Shown: positions 36,266 through 45,948 of the stretch, in pieces
Numbering within the stretch: position 1 is the stretch's first letter
Layout of the letters: each line of letters begins with the position of its first letter
Assembly (NCBI GenBank): GCA_964020085.1
Contig: OZ026603.1
Coordinates: 31,081,242 to 31,145,241 of the forward strand
Source of the DNA: Micromussa lordhowensis
Taxonomy: Eukaryota > Cnidaria > Anthozoa > Scleractinia > Lobophylliidae
DNA: 64,000 nt
Direction: 5' to 3'
Made by a program: the position numbers and the translations under genes
The notes under the pieces: model-generated
The model's input: only the letters and a program-made list of their open reading frames with translations
What the model was told of the DNA's origin: nothing
Databases searched by the model: none

Positions 36266-36456
36266 AAATAGACGGCTAACGTGTCTACATCTCTCAGTAT
36301 TGCCACCCAATTCAGACCATGTAATGTTACGATTGTTCTGTATGCAATCAGTTACTTGTGGGAAATTGCGCAATTGAAACCTCCCAAATGAATCACCACG
36401 TGGTCTGAATTGGGTGGCAACAAGGATGTAAAAACGTTAGCTTAATCCGTCTATTT
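36266..36456. mobile_element. MITE with AAATAGACGGCTAACG ends
   Basis: The left arm AAATAGACGGCTAACG...GCCACCCAATTCAGACCA and the right arm TGGTCTGAATTGGGTGGC...CGTTAGCTTAATCCGTCTATTT are inverted repeats of about 55 bp around a 70-bp centre. There is no ORF. Confidence 0.83.
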
Positions 36457-38088
36457 GTGATACGAATGATTCTTTCCAAAGCTGTATCCGCAACTATCTC
36501 TCTTTGTCATATAACGCGACATTTCTATGTTCACCATGTTTCCAAATCATGTGTTCGTGAGATTTTAGATGAAAGATGTAAATGCTAAAGTTGTTCTTAT
36601 TCTTGTATCTTATGATTTTAATGAATTTTCAATCAATAATGGAGCAATTCTTTTTCTTTTAGAAATTTTTGAAATCCTAGATGAAGGGCATTTTTGCAGC
36701 GTGCTATGACGTTATGATTAACACATTGTTATCACAGATTGTACGCCAACGATATTGAGTTGATACTTCAAGCTCTGTGCTCTATATTTGTGAAAACCAA
36801 GGCGAGGTGTTAACATCAGAGTTTCGCGGTCACGGTTAAGGTCACGTTACAAACACTTTGGTCTAAATATTTAATGGTATGAAACGGTAAATACCGTATA
36901 AATTTCATGTCGTAGTTGCACGACTTCCTTTTTTTGCTCCTAACTAACCTTCCGTACGGTGAAAGGAACGGACACATGGCGAACCCGATGAGCCGATTTT
37001 GATATTGTGACAGGCAAAATTCGCAAACCAAGCCATCTCAGTAAGAGTTTCTCGTCTTTTATGAGTCTTGTCTCAAAATATCGACAGAAAATGTTGTCTA
37101 GTTGTTAAAGAATCGTTTTTAAGTTTACTGTTGGCACAAAGGCACTTAAACACGTGGGTGCAGGGTAAACCAGGTGTGAATCTATTGTCTGAGCATGTTT
37201 GAGGCAGTGTGACGCTCCAGGCTAATAAGCACGGTACGCGAATTTTCGAAGAATTTTTCCTTTTCTTACGCGCGTAAACGGATGTTAATTGTAAACGATT
37301 TTCGTGCGTAAAACAAAAAAGAATAATTGTAAGGACGCCTTACGTCGGCGCTAAAAGTTGAACCTCATTCAACTTTTTCCGCAGACGCAAGCCGTCTATG
37401 CGTTTCCCATGTATTTTAGGCGCGCAAAGCTCTTAAAATTCACGCCCGTTGACGGGCGTAAAATTACTCGGTAGTGGAAATCGCGCTTTAGTTTCACGAG
37501 AAAAAAAAAGGCGAGCGAAGTATTCAGAACATTCTTTCGTTTTAAACGTTTTGCGCATTCATGATCAAACCCTTATCTGATTTGTTTGACTAGGCATTGC
37601 CATCTATCGCCATGCCAACTAAGAATGATAAAAGTTTTTGCATATCTGTTCTAATGTTGTCCAAATTGTTTCTAGCTTCCATATTCCTGTCTGTCACCTT
37701 TCTTCGTGTTTTTTTTTCTTCGCTGTTTTCATTGGTGCTTTGATCTGAGTATAAAGACGGCGTGAAGACGGAATCGCACGGCTAAACATTACCGTTACCT
37801 ACGTAAAGCCTTCCTTCCTTCCATTTTCATTTCCGCTGAAGGTTCTAAACGGAACAAGGAAGTAAACTCGCTATTGCTGATTTTAAACGGAACAAAACAT
37901 CCGAAATTATATACTAGCGTCCAGGCCACTCGGCCAGTGAATCGTCTCTAATTGCTCAGCTGGTTGGCAATTTTCTCTGCGGACACGTGTTCATCGCTCA
38001 ATCAAACTAAACGTGCTTGTTGACAAAGCCCACGACAAACAAGAAATCTCGTAACTTGGATTACATCGGTCAGACACTTTGCGTTCAT

Positions 38089-38228
38089 CTACTCAGGATG
38101 AACTGGCTAAATAAATTTTCGTGCCATAACACACTTAAAATCTTTTGCCAGCTAAATAAAGACTTGCTTACCGAAGTTGGTGTATTGCTAGGTAACGCAA
38201 TTATAGCGTCCGCCGCCCAGGTAATATT
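38089..38228 (+). pseudogene. Possible SAM-domain relic upstream of the SAM-retropepsin gene
   Basis: The frame reads MNWLNKFSCHNTLKIFCQLN then KDLLTEVGVLLGNAIIASAA, followed by a gtaata donor-like sequence. LNKDLLTEVGVxLxGxxI matches the second half of SAM domains of the C19orf47/SAMD type (LNKE..ELGI...GD). It may be an unused or decayed exon, or a chance match. It could also belong to a longer 5' form of the neighbouring SAM gene, but no phase-compatible link was established. Confidence 0.25.
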
Positions 38229-38445
38229 ATTAGTTCGCTCAGAAAAACCGAATTACATTGTTTTGTAGATTCAGTGACAACTGACTGGCAGCATCTTACT
38301 AAGAGGTTGGGACTCGATAAAACGCTCTATCGGAAATATTGAATAGTTTTATTGCGCTGTCAAGGCTGTTGACAGTGAAGGTCATACCAAGAAATCTTTT
38401 TAACGCGGCAAAGGATAGGAAGAACCACTTCTTGTCGCCAAAAAA

Positions 38446-41400
38446 ATGTCCGAGAAGGGTGGTGTGAGTCAGTGTTTGAAGTTGCTTGGTCTGCAGGAGT
38501 TTGCCCCTCAGTTGATGGATCATGGATTTGATCAGCTGCATGACATCTTGTGTTTAGACGAAGAAGATTTTGCTATGCTAATTCGTGACGAGGAGATAAG
38601 CACTAGGTACAAAACAGCACTACAACAAGGTAATAATATGTAGGTGGCATCAACTGGGTGCGGAAGTTTAGTAAGCTTTTTGAAACAATTACTGTTAAGT
38701 GGCATCCCTTTAAGGAATAACTGAAAACTGAAATAAAGTGAAGCGTTAGACTTGCTAATTGAAAGAAGACAGGTTAACTCTGTAATGGTTTTTCTCATTG
38801 GTTGCACGAGCCTAGAAACCCAGTGAAGTGCACAATCCAATGCCAATAAACGTTCCAAGGTTCTTCATCTTTCGAACTTTACTTTCTTTAGGCAGCTGAT
38901 AATCACAGCGAAATGGAGTAATTGGTTGGCCCTACTCATCTCTGTTAAAGCACGTGTGCTCCGTTCTTCATGCAAATATTGTCAATATTGACTTGCTTGT
39001 GAATGAACGGTGACACGTGACTCACTAACACGCTGTATTTATTAAGCTTCCGCCGGCAGTAAGGAGGTCTGACATGAGCATATTACACGAGTCCGATCAA
39101 ATTGGATAGCCGTGCGATATTGAGATTATTTTTCCCATATTGTTTTACAAGGGGCAAGCGCATTAATATCTTAATACAAATACGCCAATATGTCCAAACA
39201 GAATTTGTGGGGCGTTGATGCGTAAAACACGTGTTGGTTAACAATGCCTTTTATCACAGATATCAAGAAATGTCAAAACAAACAAAAAAATGTTATTGTT
39301 TATTTGACGAATGTTATTACTGCAAGCAGTCCTTTTTTTAATGAGCTGTTGAAAGAAAAGCGGAAAACTTAACAGAAACAAAACGGCCCACCGAACAATA
39401 TGAAAAAAAATCTCACTGAGCGATATTTCTTTTGCTTACTTTTTCTTTTCTGTTGGGTTTTTCGTATTCCTCATGAAGTTTTAGAACCTTGACACTACCA
39501 CATCCTTGCAAACAATGAATTTTATATTTCTCCTTTGGAAATGAGTTCACGTTTTTGGAAGTATTGGAACATATCAGTTTCTATAGTTTGACACATCAAC
39601 ATGACCGACTGACAGATCCTTTGGCCTTCGTTTCTTTCCGTAGCAGAAAGAATAACTTGACAGCTGTTGCGTGACAGTTGTCACACCCGGCGGAATCACG
39701 TGACTCTATTTTGTTAGATACAGTAAAAAACCTGCGTGTAAGCGCCTACATTTTTTTGAAGCCTGGCAAAGAAGGTTCTTGTATTTTGGAGTAGTTATTG
39801 GCAGTTTAGGCTAAGTAGGTTCTTAATTAGGTTCTTAATTTCTATGAAGAAAATATCGTTGATGATTACAAGAAAAATCTCTAAACATGGTTTGCTCCTT
39901 TCTTACAGCATCTATTCACAACTGTATTATGATAAGCCTAACACAACTGATTACAGAATGTACGTAATTTAACTGTAACCTACATATAAGAACCTGCTTG
40001 ATATTGCTTGGCTAAACAAGTTGATTTATTTTTGGGTATTAAAATCGGAAATTTCTGCCAACAGGTTCTTAATCCACTAGGCCTTTACACGCAGGTTTTT
40101 ACTGCATTTTAATTTAAAAAGGGAAAATTTCAGCCATGAAGCTCGATCAGGGACGCGGCAGAAATGCCCGGGGGGACTCCTATATGGAAAGGTTGGGGAT
40201 GCTGAATTAAACCCCTAAAGGAGACAAGTCTGGGCGTAGCTGGAGCTTTATTTGACCTCTAAAAGATGCCACTTAAAACGGTTTGACGGCTTACTAACCT
40301 AAAAGATAACCTTGAAAAAAATAAAAATTAAAAAGTGAAATTTCGTCCTGAACTCCCTAAGTGAGACCAAAATCCGTGATTTACATCCCTAAGTGAGACG
40401 ACAAGTATCTCCAACCTTTTGTTTAAATAAACTATGGGGTCGTCATAGTTGAACACAATTATTTGCTTTCAGATCCTAGACTGGTGAAAATATGGCTCAA
40501 CTCGCTTGGACTGGGCCAGTATGATGAGCAGTTACAAGCCTCTGGATTTACAAGTCTGGCCCGGTGTTCTGCTTTGAGCCTTCAGGCATTGGACAGCGTG
40601 AACTTCAATCTACCAGGCCACAAGAAAAGACTCTTCAAGGCAGGTATGACGTGCATGCAATTGCGCGCATGCGTGCAGAAAACCTGAACTGGCAGTGGCA
40701 TCAGTGGCTCGTAAATTGTGTTTCTGTTAGTTAGACTTTGTTTAGCCTACTCGAGAATCGAATTGACGCTGTATGTAAAAGTGTACTTTCTATGAATTAA
40801 TTGGCATCTGCTCGCTATCAGCCTGAATGTTGCTCAAAATAGTTTCCAGCCTTAGATTTTGATGGGTCGTTATAGCCATTCTTTATCACTTGATGCTACA
40901 ATCATGGTATCAAAAAACTGCGCAATCATTCGTGTACTCGTTGTTATCATTTTCCTGATATAATAGGTTACCAAAGCAACAGTATGACCTGCTAAAAATC
41001 ACCCTTAATTTCAGCTTTAGGGGCTTAAAAACGGCATGGTGAAATTGTTTATATTTTGAATTTTGATAAGACGCAACTTTTGGCAAAGTTTTAAAAAATC
41101 TGTACTTAGGGTTCAGAGCCACCAAAAGTTAAGGTGGCTGTGAATTTGACAATATTGAAAGAATTCACCGTGCTGTAGCATCAAGTGATAAAGAGTGGTT
41201 ATCACGACCCATCAAAACTAAGTGACTCTCCAGCTAAAGCTTGTTATTTCTTTTCAGCGATGTTCGCGTGAAGCTTGCCATAAAAATTCGCTCAAGACCA
41301 GCGATACGTTTGTTTCAGGCAGCACGGGAAAATGTGTGCCAGCGAGTGACGATTGGTTTTTGTTTTACTTCTGATTGGATGAAAAAGTGGCGCGAGTTTT

Positions 41401-42789
41401 TTAAGCCAATCATGCAGCGTTGTAATGCAAACCAATTACTTTTCGACACTCAAACCTGGAGTAAAAACCGCTCCTGATAGCCTATGTCTAATCTCTCTTG
41501 GTAGTTTTTAGAGCAGGGATGGGGAGGGAAGGAGAGAGCTTGCTCACAAGCTATCCTTTCAATTGATGTTAGATTCTTTTCAGCTCAGAGCCTGTTGGGA
41601 TATGGAACAGTGATGGCAGAGGGAGCCTGGGGCGAGCACGAGCAGTTTTTGGGAGGAAGGTAAGAAGCAAAGTAATAACAGCTCTGTAGCTATAATTCCC
41701 TGGGAGTGGTAGGGATAAGATTAAATCTGAGGTAATGAGGGCGTTATCGTCAAATGAGGGCCTTGGCAGTAAAGGAGGAGAAAGACAACGACAAAACAGT
41801 CCTTTAAAAAGACATAACCAAGCTAATGAAAGCAAAACAAAAAAGGAATTGGATACAATGAGAACTGAAACGAAAAAAAAAATCGCCCGCAGTCCGTTTG
41901 GGTTACCAGTAGGTATCTTAACTTCCCTTACAGGTTCGGTAAATTTCTTTGTCTCACAGCTGACGTTTTTGCCCGTGACCCGCGGGATGCGCGGGACAAT
42001 CAGGATGGAAGCGCCACAGCGGTCCCGCACAAAAGACTGAAGTTCATGATCGATTCTGGAAGTGACACGGTGACACTTCATCATGACGTCATCACAGAAT
42101 TGCGCCTGCCACTTATTGGGGCGGTCAGACAGGAGGTGGCCGGCGGGGAGACACTAGAAAAGCCCTTCTATAGCGCTTGTCTTGGAATTGGAGAGAAGAC
42201 ACTGGACATCGAGGTAACACCACGAGTTTTTGATTTCAAAGAGTTACCATAGTTACCACAAGGGTGGTCCATCTTAAAAAAATTAGCCTTAGTTTTTCAA
42301 TTAAGTTCGACCTCATTCTGCTCCAATTTTAACCTTCTCTGTACTCTTTTGGCTTATTATCTCTTTCATGTATTTGTTGTTGCTGTTGTAATTTTTCAAT
42401 TGAAACAATTTTTTAACAGCAAAAGTGAACAAGACTATGGGGGTGACATCCAGTGGAACTCCGTTAATACTTTTGGCTTATGAAATGAGATGTTAGTAGT
42501 GGTTAGGTAAAATAACTTAAGAAATAGAGGTTTGCGACTCTAAAGAGTGATTGTTGGTCATATCAATTTCTGATGATCACCTTTTCACTAGATAGAAGTC
42601 TCCCGGAGGATCGTTTAATTGTGGTATCTGATGACCACTTCCGTTACCTTTATCCCCTTATCCCTTGACCATAAGTCTCATTGTTGCTTGTAGGTAGTAC
42701 CAGACAAGGTCAATACCCTCGGGACCCCTGTGCTGTGGGAATTCCGCCACTACATCGATGAAGATAAGCATCTGTGGCTTGCCAAGTAA
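38446..42789 (+). CDS. Protein with two SAM-like domains and a retropepsin-like protease domain (5 exons)
   Basis: Exons are 38446-38629, 40473-40643, 41584-41659, 41934-42213 and 42694-42789 (TAA). Phases match and give 268 residues. The start is the first ATG after an in-frame stop at 38416. Residues 5-61 (CLKLLGLQEFAPQLMDHGF...) and 62-125 (KIWLNSLGLGQYDEQLQASGF...) each look like a sterile-alpha-motif domain, a helical interaction fold. Residues 177-268 look like a retropepsin: hydrophobic strand, catalytic DSG triad at Asp184 (FMIDSGSDTVTL), a flap-like GAVRQEVAGGE, and a C-terminal LGTPVLWEFRHYIDEDK that aligns with the LG(M/R)DxL segment of clan AA proteases. Retropepsins act as dimers, so SAM self-association could promote activity (inference). 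Multiple introns argue for a host gene, not a live retroelement. I do not recognise a named orthologue. Confidence 0.85.
39721..40104. mobile_element. MITE with CAGTAAAAAACCTGCGTGTA ends
   Basis: CAGTAAAAAACCTGCGTGTA at the left and TTACACGCAGGTTTTTACTG at the right are inverted. The interior repeats AGGTTCTTAAT several times, in both orientations. It lies in intron 1 of the SAM-retropepsin gene. Confidence 0.85.
40145..40445 (+). repeat. Dispersed repeat shared with 45400-45760
   Basis: Both copies carry CCCCTAAAGGAGAC- or CCCCAAAGGAGAC-like, GGGCGT, GAGCTTTATTTG, CCTCTAAAAGAT or CCCCTAAAAGAT, TTTCGTC, and GTGAGACCA...CGAGACGAC-type segments in the same order. Copy 1 ends just before exon 2 of the SAM-retropepsin gene. 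Confidence 0.65.
40473..41659 (+). CDS. Second SAM-like domain, exons 2-3 of the SAM-retropepsin gene
   Basis: Exon 2 (57 codons) begins DPRLVKIWLNSLGLGQYDEQ and ends NLPGHKKRLFKA, the typical SAM ending with Gly-His-Lys-Lys before the last helix. Exon 3 continues AQSLLGYGTVMAEGAWGEHE, a helix and linker. The first SAM domain is in exon 1 and is more divergent at its C-terminal end, where a GH(R/K) motif is replaced by IRDEEISTRYK. An AGAGCGG-type MITE lies between these two exons. Confidence 0.78.
41330..41474. mobile_element. GAGCGGTTTTCA-family MITE fragment in SAM-gene intron 2
   Basis: This reverse-oriented fragment ends TGGAGTAAAAACCGCTC and contains TTCTGATTGGATGAAAAAGT and CCAATTACTTTTCGACACTC, shared with the 46.8-kb copy. 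Confidence 0.65.
41934..42789 (+). CDS. Retropepsin-like aspartic protease domain, exons 4-5
   Basis: Exon 4 carries a basic/acidic linker and then LKFMIDSGSDTVTL, the expected hydrophobic-hydrophobic-D-S-G-x core with Asp184 as candidate nucleophile, followed by a conserved-looking GIGEKTLDIEV strand pair. Exon 5 adds VVPDKVNTLGTPVLWEFRHY. The DSG triad of clan AA is intact. No zinc knuckle, reverse transcriptase or integrase is adjacent, and there are no LTRs, which supports a domesticated protease and not a retrotransposon. Confidence 0.75.
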
Positions 42790-43108
42790 GGGGATTAAGC
42801 TGACCCCAAAGTTGAAGGGAGGTTTAGAAAACCTAAACTACTAGATCGAGATGTAAAATGAGTGCGCTAGCTAAACGATATTAAAATTGGATGTTCTGCT
42901 TTTCTGTTTTTTTTTTGCACTTTTGTGATTTATCAAGGCAGTCGGCCTCCTTTATAAGCGTTTTTAGAGTTACAGTTGTGAAGATGCATAGCTAAGAACA
43001 TTTTTAGTTACTATAGCTTCTTTGCACTTAAAATGTAATTACTTCTTTATCTAAAAAATGTGGACATGGCGTTATCTTGTTTGCAATGTGACGTTGTATT
43101 TGAGTGGA

Positions 43109-43114
43109 AATAAA
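43109..43114 (+). promoter_or_regulatory. Candidate poly(A) signal of the SAM-retropepsin gene
   Basis: AATAAA lies 320 bases after the TAA stop and is followed within 30 bases by a T/G-rich stretch. Distance and context fit a short 3'UTR. Confidence 0.5.
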
Positions 43115-43788
43115 ACTTTTTAGTCTTGCCTTTAGCACAATTATGGTGTATTTGTATTTGTGCTTTTTATTTCTCCACGTTAAGATTGTAATACAGCAGT
43201 GTTAAAATAAAATACAGTAAAGAAAAGTGGAAAGGGCAAGCGTATAAGGTTAAAAGAGGTTAAAGTGAGCTATTCATAGTTTTTTTTGTGCTGATTTGAC
43301 TGATTTGTTTTTAGAATCTCGATTTTTGTAAATATATCAACTACATACAACGCAAGGTTGCAAGATTGTTTCCCATTGAACCCTGTACTCTACGCTGACC
43401 GCGTAATATCGTAGGATGATTAACAATATTTGAACGTTTGTTTAAAAGATCTGGAGAAGGAGAATAAGGTAAGTGGTAAAAGATTGTATTAAGTGTAAAC
43501 TCAACGCCATCGAACACGATCAAAACGTTTCACTAAAACAGTGAATTCTCTGGGGAACGGTCGTGTTGCAAGCACTTGTCGCTTTACGTCCGTTCCACAA
43601 AATCTACAGAGTCACGTTTCTGATCTCTGAAAGATCATAGCTTTTTTTATGTTATCCAACAAAATATCGCCAAACGGCAAACAATTTGGGTCCAGTTCCC
43701 TAAAAAGTAATACAATTATAAATGACCCACTCCCAAGGCGTTGCTAATAATAACACAAGGCAAGGCAACACTTCGATAACAAATTACC

Positions 43789-43794
43789 TTTATT
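43789..43794 (-). promoter_or_regulatory. Candidate poly(A) signal of the minus-strand mosaic gene
   Basis: The minus strand reads AATAAA about 730 bases after the stop codon at 44521-44523. This would place the 3' ends of the two convergent genes about 0.7 kb apart. Confidence 0.35.
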
Positions 43795-44013
43795 ATTACA
43801 GTTTACAACCTTTATCTTTGTCTCTGTCTATTGCTCGTTTGCAAGGCGTCTCCCTTTCTTTTCCCCTTCAAACGACTTGTATGCATCAATGGATTTCTGT
43901 AAGTAAACGAAACATTTGGTCTATTGAAAGCGGGAGAAAATGAGAAGAAGACCAATTCCCAGTGTACCGTGGAAACTAATTTGAAATCTATTATAGTTTT
44001 AACTTAATATTAA

Positions 44014-44309
44014 AGGGACACAGTCAGCTGGTACACATACGCATTACATACCATTCAATTGCTAATTTGCATGTAACAGAGACGAGATAAATGCTGTTTT
44101 TAACCAGATATGATAAAACTAATATCATAGGATAAGCAAAAGGACACTCAAAAACAGATTTTTCAGTAAACGGTTGAAAATCAAGCAAATACTGCGGAAA
44201 ATGAAGCGGATTTCTGCATGAACTTTGATTTCAGGTTGAGGTAAACTTTTTTCAAAGTGAGAAAAGCTAGCGTCCAGGTCAACGCAGTCAAAAAGCTGAC
44301 TGTGTCCCT
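44014..44309. mobile_element. TTAA-flanked MITE
   Basis: The ends AGGGACACAGTCAGCT / AGCTGACTGTGTCCCT are flanked by TTAA (44010-44013 and 44310-44313), as in piggyBac-derived MITEs. The 296-bp interior has no domain. Confidence 0.88.
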
Positions 44310-44520
44310 TTAAGTTGCCTGTCGGAACACTCCCCATCCACGCATACAGGTGTGTACTTATCAGATTTGTCATTAAAAAGGACCTTGCGTAAAAAAATTC
44401 CCCAGTGTGAGGGAGCCTGCCAAACAGAGATCAAGACTCTTGTCCGTCTACTTCCCCTCTAACACCAACGATTGTATAAGCGTTGGGCTGCTCTGTAATT
44501 AACTAGTAATATATCTTACC

Positions 44521-45948
44521 TTAAATCGGCTGTTCGCCAGAGCCGCCGACATCAATCACCTTCTCAACGTTAATCTTGGCGAGGCCTTTTTCACTGCCAT
44601 GCGTATTAGTGGCGGAGCACTCGTACGAGCCCGTGTTCTCGTACGTGGCGCCTGTGATAGTGAGACGTGAGCCAATCACATCACCGTTCGTGTTCGTCAG
44701 GCTTTGTTGAGACATCGTCCCGAGGAAACCGTCTAAAATATCGATGAAAAGTCATCAGGAATCTTTTACATTCAAGAATGTCACAATGTCTCGTTATCAG
44801 CCTCTCCCATTCGCCACTTTAGAAACGAGAAAAACCCTGTTTTTGTCCACAGTAACGATTCCACAAGACAATGCGAGATGCGACTTCCCTGAGGCTTCCT
44901 CTCGTTTCAAAAGGGGGAGCAGGGGTGGCGCCGTGTTGAGAGCGCTCACCTCCCACCAATGTGTCCCGGGTTCGATTCCCGGACCCGGCGTCACATGTGG
45001 GTTGAGTTTGTTGTTGGTTCTCGCCTTGCCCCGAGGGTTTTTCTCCGGGTTCTCCGGTTTTCCTCCCTCCTCAAAAACCAACATTTCTAAATTCCAATTC
45101 GATCGGGAATTCGAGGGCCACGGGTTTATCAGTTGAACACTGTTGTGTGTCACCCTCGTTAAACAAAGTTGATTAAATTGAAGTCTCGTATTTGTTCTTT
45201 GATTTGGACTTTCTTTGTTGACGCTTAAGATGCTTTTACTGCCGCAATGACCACATTCACTTGTGTTACTTATTGTCAGCGTACACTTCTTTTTGTTTCC
45301 TTTTTACTGTGCATACCGGACATGACCAATTGCTGACTTATCCACGAGGCCGGGTGTTTTTGGCTCAAGTCAGTGGAAGCCGCCTAACAGCATCCTCGAT
45401 TCTTGGCGCGTTGAGCATTTTGAATTATACCCCAAAGGAGACCAATGTGGGCGTGACTCGAGCTTTATTTGGCCCCTAAAAGATACCGCTTAAAAAAGAA
45501 TAAGCTCGATTACTAGCCGCTGTTCAAGAAGGACGCCCGCGCTCGTAGACCAAACTCGAGAGACAGGCTTAAAAATGAAACTGAGAGTATTTTTTGTTAT
45601 TTCTTTGAGTGCCCACTAAAAAATGCTTTAACAGCTAAAACTAATCGCATTTCGTCACGAACATCCAAAGTGAGACCAGAATCATTGTTTTCTACCCTTG
45701 AACGAGACGACGGGCGTCTCCAAACTTCTCATATGGGGGGTCCCCCAGGACTTGTTCCTTACTAGCACAGGGAGCATAAAAAGTGAAAACACACTCAGGG
45801 AACACGTTAAGTCACTTACCTGGTATATCCTTCAAAAATGTCCATTTGTAAGAAGGTGCTGGCTTTCCAGCGGCGTAGCAATTTACAGACACACTTTCCT
45901 TTTCTTTTATGTTGGACACAAGCGGGTTTATAGCGACTTTTGGCGTCA
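44521..45948 (-). CDS. Terminal Ig domain of the mosaic gene
   Basis: The exon at 45820-45948 encodes the first half of an I-set Ig domain (VTPKVAINPLVSNIKEKESV... VNCYAAGKPAPSYKWTFLKD). The coding part 44521-44732 encodes the second half, with LTITGATYENTGSYECSATN then HGSEKGLAKINVEK. The Cys, Trp, and D/T-G-x-Y-x-C landmarks are present. The reading frame ends in TAA at 44521-44523, two bases before a perfect donor-like sequence (AG|gtaagat), so the exon might extend or splice further in some transcripts. Confidence 0.85.

Larger units (their letters stand above)
34909..38445. other. Intergenic region between ATP8A and the SAM-retropepsin gene
   Basis: The first 1.2 kb is probably ATP8A 3'UTR. 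Then come a MITE (36266-36456), a GCGTAAA/ACGCGCGTAA-rich segment at 37220-37500 that looks repetitive, and a SAM-like ORF relic near 38090-38230. No further gene is recognised on either strand. Confidence 0.5.
42790..44520. other. Convergent 3' region of the SAM-retropepsin and mosaic genes
   Basis: The region holds candidate poly(A) signals for both genes (43109 plus, 43789 minus) and a TTAA-flanked MITE at 44014-44309. No other gene is seen. Confidence 0.5.

Noticed and set aside
41569..42084. 171-codon minus-strand ORF, one of the longest in the window
   Set aside because: It is antisense to exons 3 and 4 of the SAM-retropepsin gene, whose splice phases and protein motifs are convincing; the antisense product has no recognisable domain.
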